Assembly (NCBI RefSeq): GCF_000812685.1
Contig: NZ_JWIF01000015.1
Location: forward strand, 1-55,316
Source: Halocynthiibacter namhaensis
Lineage (GTDB): Bacteria; Pseudomonadota; Alphaproteobacteria; Rhodobacterales; Rhodobacteraceae
DNA: 55,316 bases
Reading direction: 5' to 3'
Shown: one piece after another, positions 50,735 to 55,316 of the stretch
How the letters are laid out: the number at the start of each line of letters is the position of its first letter
Position numbering within the stretch: the first letter of the stretch is position 1
The notes under the pieces: model-generated
Seen by the model: the letters and a program-made list of their open reading frames with translations, nothing else
Told to the model about the DNA's origin: nothing
Databases searched by the model: none
Position numbers and translations under genes: made by a program

Positions 50735-51106
50735 ATGCCACTGGTCAATGAAGACGCAAACCCCCGCGTACCCTACAAACACCCAATGCCACAGGATGCA
50801 CTGCCGGATATCGTCATTCCCGATGCATTGTCCGAAAACGATCCGCGCATGTGGGTGCAGCAGACGGAAACTGTGTTTTTCCGCCCCCTATGCCTGAACG
50901 TGTCTCAGGGATATTGGATGAACCTTCTGAAGGTGACCAAAGCAGGCGTTCTGTCCCGTCATCGCCACCCAAACCCGGTGCATGGCTTTGTTCTGAAGGG
51001 GCGCTGGCATTACCTAGAGCACGACTGGGAAGCGGTTGAGGGCAGCTATGTTTATGAACCTCCCGGTGAGACACACACCCTACGCACCGCGCCAAATGGC
51101 GGGTAA
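50735..51106 (+). pseudogene. 2,4'-dihydroxyacetophenone dioxygenase-like cupin, truncated
   Basis: 123 residues from ATG 50735 (AAGGAAG upstream). MPQDALPDIVIPDALSEND and the cupin motif RHRHPNPVHGFVLKGRWHYLEHDW with its metal His are those of the dihydroxyacetophenone dioxygenase-like family. These proteins usually continue another 40 or so residues after YEPPGETHTL; here the frame stops right after, at NGG. AT-rich DNA and the effector island follow, so the 3' end was probably lost at an island junction near 51105. Confidence 0.7.
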
Positions 51107-51431
51107 TTTATATACTTCAGCACAAGCTGCTGTATATATGCGCTATTTTAACCTAGATCTTGATCTACCAATTCGCAAAATGGGTCATCAAACTTCTCCC
51201 TAGGAAAAATATGCCCTGTTTTCGACCGAAATACCAGAAAATTCGGGGTTACACAATTACGTGTTTCGATAGATGGCAATGCAATTATTATGATGAATTG
51301 TGGAATGCTGATTTGTTGACTAAAGGCGCCGGAGACTGAACCATTTCAAACTGAAGCCGGAGGCTGTTAACTAATTTATGGAAAGCCAAATACCCCAAAG
51401 GTGAGACCCATGACGAAGAAAAAAACACCCC
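51107..51431. other. AT-rich stretch at the edge of the effector island
   Basis: No gene seen. It contains an imperfect inverted repeat near 51110-51140 (TATATA...CAGCA / TGCTG...TATATA), which might mark the junction or a hairpin downstream of the PAAR gene's end. Confidence 0.4.
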
Positions 51432-51731
51432 CTAGTCGCACATGAGGGTCGGCGCCCCAACCGTTATCTTACCTCCATGAGCGGTGCTGTCCCCTATACG
51501 CATCACGCCTTTGCCGTTGATTTTTACTAGGCTAGAACCTTTAGTCATCTTGTCTGTTCCTGGCATACCAGTGCAGGTGCATTTGCCGCCTTCGATAGCT
51601 AGAGGGACACCGTTGAACTTTACAAGGCTTTGCCCTGCATCCATCACCGGGCCACCAATGTGAGGTTTGGGGCCGGGGTCAACTTTGGGGCAGACGTGCA
51701 TGTGACCAAGAAGGGCGATCGGTTTAGGCAT
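51432..51731 (-). CDS. PAAR-domain spike tip protein
   Basis: 99 residues, a stand-alone PAAR protein. The repeated pattern is seen as HVCPKVDPGPKPHIGGPV, VKFNGVPLAIEGGKCTCTG, SSLVKINGKGVMRIGDSTAHGG. PAAR proteins sharpen the VgrG tip and bind zinc through His/Cys. It closes the vgrG - adaptor - toxin - immunity cassette, 11 bases after the candidate immunity gene. Confidence 0.92.
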   Translation of the reverse strand: MPKPIALLGHMHVCPKVDPGPKPHIGGPVMDAGQSLVKFNGVPLAIEGGKCTCTGMPGTDKMTKGSSLVKINGKGVMRIGDSTAHGGKITVGAPTLMCD

Positions 51732-51742
51732 GATGTGTCAAT

Positions 51743-52252
51743 CTATCTTAACGGGGCATCAAGTTGATCAAAATTGTTAAAGTCTAAACGATCAAAAATA
51801 TACTCACTGTCCACCAATTTGATATAGGCGTGCTGCTTCCAAACGCTTGGCCATGTAGATATGATGCCCAACTCTCCCCAAAAACCACTTTCTCTGTGTC
51901 CATATAAGTCCTTGTCCAAATTAGACAGCTCATCGATTACAGATCGCCTTTGCTTCGAAAATAGATTGATTCCACAGAAGGTTATAGGTTGCTTCGCGTC
52001 TTGAATATGGATCGCAACCACTTTTCCCAAGTGAAACTCGACATCAAGAACATCGTGATAAGGCCCATAATCTCTGTATTGTTTTGCTACACAATTTTCT
52101 ATGAATGGTAACTCATCATCGCTATATTTGAATTCTTCCCAAAGGTTTCTGCTGGCTATCGGTTCGCCTAGAAGCTTATTTACTTCATCAGGCGACATTC
52201 CAAAGTAAAGATCGCGATAGTGCGACTGCGGTACAAAAATCTCGTCTGTCAT
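51743..52252 (-). CDS. Candidate immunity protein for the nuclease toxin
   Basis: 169 residues, acidic, soluble, no signal peptide. FGMSPDEVNKLLGEP and VEFHLGKVVAIHI suggest an alpha/beta fold of the kind seen in several cytoplasmic immunity proteins. Its start overlaps the toxin stop (ATGA), the classic toxin-immunity layout. A cytoplasmic partner suits a nuclease toxin. No family name can be given. Confidence 0.6.
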   Translation of the reverse strand: MTDEIFVPQSHYRDLYFGMSPDEVNKLLGEPIASRNLWEEFKYSDDELPFIENCVAKQYRDYGPYHDVLDVEFHLGKVVAIHIQDAKQPITFCGINLFSKQRRSVIDELSNLDKDLYGHRESGFWGELGIISTWPSVWKQHAYIKLVDSEYIFDRLDFNNFDQLDAPLR

Positions 52253-52902
52253 CTACGTCTCCTCCCGGGCGTACCCTGTCCTGCTGGGAGCCCATATTTT
52301 TGTTTATTCTGATTTATACATTCCATGTAAGCGGCGGCGTCGGCAATAGCTTCATTATACCGGCCATCTGGAAATTTTGATTGTATGTCAACAACATCCA
52401 TTAGGAAAGCTTCGCGAAGCTTTCCTTGGCGAATTAATGACCTTTGACGGTTTCTGTAGTTGCTAGCAGCGCTACTACTACCCCAACTGGCCGTTTGACT
52501 GTGATCGTCTGGAGACATTTGAATTGACGGCATTACACCGGTTCGAGCATTCACGGGATAAGCACCACTCGCGGGCATATGGTGACCCTCAAATCCGTCA
52601 CCTCGCGTTCTTGCATATGATCCACCTTTATACCCAGAGCTGTTGGTCGGTAGTCCGCCTGCCAGCAACTGACAGGGGCTAACGAGTTCATCCATCTTGC
52701 GGCAAGTCCGACAGTTTCTCCGGCGTTGAATCTCACGCTGCAAAATACGCCGCCCTGACCGAATGCCGTTATTTGCAGCCGCTGCCGCTGCCGCTGCGGC
52801 GGCGCGTCGCGCAGCGGCAGAAGCAGCAATTCTTACCCCGGTCTTTATCGCGTACCCCACTGCGGCTCTTACAACAATGGCTGCTATGAATGGTAATACC
52901 AT
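52249..52902 (-). CDS. T6SS cargo effector with C-terminal HNH/GHH-like nuclease domain
   Basis: 217 residues. The N-terminus (1-45) is hydrophobic and Ala-rich, perhaps the adaptor-binding or membrane-crossing part. A Cys cluster follows (C64, C67, C77). The C-terminal toxin region has GHHMP at 106-110 and SPDDHSQTASWGSS (D133, H134), then YRNRQRSLIRQGKLREAFLMDV, a layout seen in polymorphic-toxin HNH/GHH-type nucleases. DNase activity is inference. It overlaps the adaptor stop by one base and the immunity start by four. Confidence 0.65.
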   Translation of the reverse strand: MVLPFIAAIVVRAAVGYAIKTGVRIAASAAARRAAAAAAAAAANNGIRSGRRILQREIQRRRNCRTCRKMDELVSPCQLLAGGLPTNSSGYKGGSYARTRGDGFEGHHMPASGAYPVNARTGVMPSIQMSPDDHSQTASWGSSSAASNYRNRQRSLIRQGKLREAFLMDVVDIQSKFPDGRYNEAIADAAAYMECINQNKQKYGLPAGQGTPGRRRR

Positions 52903-54197
52903 TAGAGCGCCTCCAATTCTTCGGGGGAGGCATTAGCAATATCCTCGACAATTCCTTCGACAATATCATCGGACAATTGATGAGTATCCCGGATATGTGT
53001 AAGCACTTGGTTATTTGTCAGGACTTCCTGCCCGGTAATCAGCGCCAACAACGCCCACAGCCCGAATCCATATTCGGTTTGTAAACCAATTTTATCGCCA
53101 ACCTGTTCTGATTTTAAAACAAGCCCCTCAAGTTCTTTTTGCGATAGCTTCTGAGTGTATTCTGGTGCGGATTCATGTAAATAATCTGAAACCCGCTTGC
53201 GAGATATGGTCAACTGGCGCTTTTCAACACCAATTAGTGTTTTCTCCGATAGCCGCAAGACGCCTTTTTGAGCTTCTGGTAATCTTTCTGGTATCTCAGC
53301 CTGAAGCCAGTTCTTTTCATCTGTCCATTCAGGATCTGGCTCAAACAAAAGGCGGTTAGCCGGGCCGAAAAAACGGCCAATTTCTGGGCCCGTCATGCCG
53401 AAGATCACTTGTGCGATCACATTTGCGTCAGCATGACGGAATAGAACCATTGTGTGGGTGTCTGTTACTGGCGGCGTAGACCCGTCGTGGGATTCAGTCT
53501 CCACCTCGTCCCACTCCTCAAGCATCTCTTTGGGGTATAGCACCATATTAATGCTTCTAAGATGTTTATAAAGCTTGTCCACACCCTCCGGGCATTGCCA
53601 GAACACGGCGGCGGGCTTGTCGCCAATGAGATCGAGGATGGCCTCTACGGTATCGTCATAGCTGCGACCCGTGACCTTCTCGCTCTGCTCATTCAGGATC
53701 ACCATATGAGGCGCGGTGATGATCTGCTCCGGGTCGTTTTCGCCTCGATCCAGATAGAGTGATCGAGAGATAAAGTCTCCGTCAAATAGCGCCTTGGGAA
53801 GATTGTCAAAATGCGCTCCATCCAGAACCGCAAAGACCGGTTCCTTTTTGTAATCAAGAGCAAGTAAGGCTTCTTTGAAACTGATTTCTTCCTCAACAGC
53901 CGCATCAAGCGCCCCGGCTTGCATCAGTGGCCCTAGCTCAACCAAGTGGCCGGGGTGAACCTTGCGGGCCATACCGCCAATTACAGCCTGATGACCGTGC
54001 TTACGGACGTACTCCAGAGCCGTGTGGCTTTCTTCTGCCCAAAGAAGTTTATACGGGCTGCTTTCCAAATAGTGCGCGATCTTGTTGCGGAACTCTGCCG
54101 CAGATCGACACCAGACAGCCACATTGCAGCGATACTCTTCCCCGGTCTCCCGGAGGGTTAAATGGCAGTCAGATACCCATGCTTCAGGATTGGACAT
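52902..54197 (-). CDS. DUF4123 effector adaptor (intact)
   Basis: 431 residues. N-terminal domain (1-95: WVSDCHLTLRETGEEYRCNV, YKLLWAEESHTALEYVRKHG) matches that of the adaptor at 25890. The DUF4123 core (about 120-300) has VFAVLDGAHFDNLPKALF and TMVLFRHADANVIAQVIF, and a helical C-terminal part (310-431) follows. It would load the nuclease effector onto the VgrG encoded just upstream. It is the reference that shows where the other adaptor's frame should continue (IGRFF). Confidence 0.87.
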   Translation of the reverse strand: MSNPEAWVSDCHLTLRETGEEYRCNVAVWCRSAAEFRNKIAHYLESSPYKLLWAEESHTALEYVRKHGHQAVIGGMARKVHPGHLVELGPLMQAGALDAAVEEEISFKEALLALDYKKEPVFAVLDGAHFDNLPKALFDGDFISRSLYLDRGENDPEQIITAPHMVILNEQSEKVTGRSYDDTVEAILDLIGDKPAAVFWQCPEGVDKLYKHLRSINMVLYPKEMLEEWDEVETESHDGSTPPVTDTHTMVLFRHADANVIAQVIFGMTGPEIGRFFGPANRLLFEPDPEWTDEKNWLQAEIPERLPEAQKGVLRLSEKTLIGVEKRQLTISRKRVSDYLHESAPEYTQKLSQKELEGLVLKSEQVGDKIGLQTEYGFGLWALLALITGQEVLTNNQVLTHIRDTHQLSDDIVEGIVEDIANASPEELEAL

Positions 54198-54203
54198 TAT
54201 GTA

Positions 54204-54920
54204 TTACCTCACAAAGGGTGTGGCTGATGCGGCCATGGCACGAAGGCATTTAGAGCCTTCGCCCGGGCCACCGGATTTGAAGTCAATGGCATTGCCTTCA
54301 ATCTCAACTTTATTGCCTCGAATTTTCACACCAGATTTATTAATTTCGATGTAGCCACCGGGCGCTGACAGGATGATCGTATCATTGGCTTTGATCTCCC
54401 AAACATTGGCGGCACCTTCAAACTTTTCTTCCGAAGATATCTGAAACAGTTTTCCAGAGGAATGCGCTGCACGTTTACCCGTGTGGGTCGTGTATTCTTC
54501 TCCGACCTCAACGGTCTTAGTTTTGCCAACATTCAAGCGCTGTTCTATCCCAACCTTGGTGAACTGCTTGGCCCCAACCATCGTGTTCTGGACTGCTCCA
54601 ACCATGGTGTTTTTAAATCCGCCAATTTGTTCGGTGCGGGCAATACCGATGGTATCAGATTGGAACTTCTCCACGACTGTATTCATCACGCCGGACATAG
54701 GCATGACGGAAGTGAGAAGCGATCCAAGCGCCGCGCCAGCCCCAACTTGAGCTGCTCCGGCAATGGCCCGGTTACCTGCGGCCCCATTAAACCCGCCGAT
54801 CTTGCTGGCTGAACTAACTTCCCCCAAGGCTGTTGCCGCTGCCATGCCTCCAAGGAATGTGGGGATCATCGGATTGCCAGCTTCCTCGGCTACGCTCATA
54901 GCATCTCCGGTTGCCTGCCT
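54204..54920 (-). pseudogene. vgrG, 3' part only, cut by an IS3-family element
   Basis: About 239 codons of the end of a VgrG-type spike. Short glycine-valine repeats (GGFKNTMVGAVQNTMVGAKQ; TKVGIEQRLNVGKTKTVEVG) form the beta-prism needle. Then come WEIKANDTIILSAPGGYIEI and VKIRGNKVEIEGNAIDFKSG, the usual C-terminal strands. The frame runs upstream into the IS left end at about 54919, so the hub and most of the needle are beyond it or lost. Without an intact VgrG the cassette would need a spike in trans. Confidence 0.8.
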
Positions 54921-54982
54921 GGTCTTGTCCCGGTTTAGTTCCGGTCTCTTTTGAGCAATGTTTGCTATGAAGGAGATTGAGA

Positions 54983-55258
54983 ATGGCAACGAGATACACT
55001 GACGAGTTTCGCCGTGATGCAGTGCGTATCGCAACGACCAGTGGACTGACACGACCACAAGCGGCTTCTGATTTGGGGGTTGGGCTTTCGACGCTGAACA
55101 AGTGGGTCCAAAAGCATCAGTATGATGACCTGATGTCGGGTCCTCACGAAGACGTTGAGAAAGAGAACGAACGCCTTCGCAAGGAAGTCCGGCTGCTGCG
55201 AGAGGAGAGGGAAGTATTAAAAAAGGCGGCGATCTTCTTTGCAGGCCAAAGCCGGTGA
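54983..55258 (+). CDS. IS3-family transposase OrfA
   Basis: 91 residues. HTH at about 8-45 (YTDEFRRDAVRIATTSGLTRPQAASDLGVGLSTLNKWV) and a leucine-zipper-like C-terminus (ENERLRKEVRLLREEREVLKKAA). AAGGAG lies upstream of ATG 54983. A -1 shift at 55219-55225 would fuse it to OrfB. Confidence 0.93.
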   Translation: MATRYTDEFRRDAVRIATTSGLTRPQAASDLGVGLSTLNKWVQKHQYDDLMSGPHEDVEKENERLRKEVRLLREEREVLKKAAIFFAGQSR

Positions 55259-55316
55259 GGTTCGCCTTCATTGACGCCTGGAAAGAAGTTTGGTCCGTGG
55301 AATTTCTCTGCCGTAT
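55225..55316 (+). CDS. IS3-family transposase OrfB, N-terminal fragment (window end)
   Basis: The -1 frame after A AAA AAG is open to the window edge and reads CRPKPVRFAFIDAWKEVWSV, the usual start of IS3-type OrfB before its integrase core. A GTG at 55255 could also start it. Confidence 0.7.

Larger units (their letters stand above)
54919..55316 (+). mobile_element. IS3-family insertion sequence, left part (runs off the window)
   Basis: Left end CTGGTCTTGTCCCGGTTTAG is shared with the remnant at 29223. It holds orfA and the start of orfB, with an A AAA AAG slippery heptamer at 55219-55225 for the usual -1 frameshift OrfAB transposase. It lies in vgrG in the opposite orientation. Confidence 0.9.

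Noticed and set aside
54921-55271. Minus-strand frame running from VgrG through the IS as one 355-residue protein
   Set aside because: The part upstream of about 54920 is the antisense of the IS left end and orfA, so only the VgrG part is real coding sequence.
1-55316. CRISPR array or other regularly spaced repeats
   Set aside because: No regularly spaced direct repeats were seen; the only short tandem repeat is the 8-bp one at 26747. The stated range simply covers the whole window, whose real end is 55316.

Overview
The window is alphaproteobacterial and most likely from a marine Rhodobacterales (roseobacter) genome. The core block murA - DUF2948 - hisD - UPF0262 - low-molecular-weight phosphatase - infA - maf - RNase E/G - yacG is a gene order I know from that group. 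The ATGA/TGATG gene overlaps and the protein sequences fit this too. No composition statistics were computed.

Region 1 (1-25,749) is most of a Mu-like prophage with a P2-type contractile tail; its left end, with transposase and repressor, lies outside the window. On the + strand it holds an early block (DUF3164, GemA/gp16, a DUF550 nucleotide pyrophosphohydrolase, Mor), lysis (amidase, holin), packaging (gp27-like, terminase, portal, MuF), head (protease with nested scaffold, gpT), connector and baseplate (gp36, G, gp37, V, W, J, I), fibre, a phospholipase A2-like gene, then sheath, tube, the E/E' frameshift pair, tape measure, U, X and D. One Hint-domain gene sits on the minus strand inside the head operon.

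Region 2 (25,750-30,300) is accessory DNA directly behind gene D: a terminator, a DUF4123 adaptor gene broken by an octanucleotide tandem repeat, a GxSxG lipase-like effector, two small membrane proteins (candidate immunity), an IS3-family remnant, an orphan 3' gene fragment, tRNA-Thr(GGT) and a partial tRNA-Thr-like copy. The logic is that of a type VI secretion (T6SS) effector cassette (spike, adaptor, toxin, immunity) with a phage spike hub in the place of VgrG.

Region 3 (30,304-37,889) is core chromosome. Region 4 (37,971-51,106) is amino-acid catabolism. A divergent cluster has two ornithine-cyclodeaminase-family reductases, a YheO/DauR-type regulator, an aminotransferase and a threonine-dehydratase-like enzyme. 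It is followed by an apparently complete trans-4-hydroxy-L-proline pathway (epimerase, D-hydroxyproline oxidase, deaminase, 2-oxoglutarate-semialdehyde dehydrogenase), a divergent Ser/Thr proline-racemase homologue, a GntR regulator, an IclR regulator and a truncated cupin gene.

Region 5 (51,432-55,316) is an orphan T6SS effector cassette on the minus strand: the 3' end of vgrG cut by an IS3-family element, a second DUF4123 adaptor, a probable HNH/GHH-type nuclease toxin, its likely immunity gene and a PAAR tip protein. The two DUF4123 adaptors, about 27 kb apart, share an N-terminal domain. That comparison shows the first adaptor to be a full-length gene disrupted by the 8-bp repeat, possibly a phase-variable switch.
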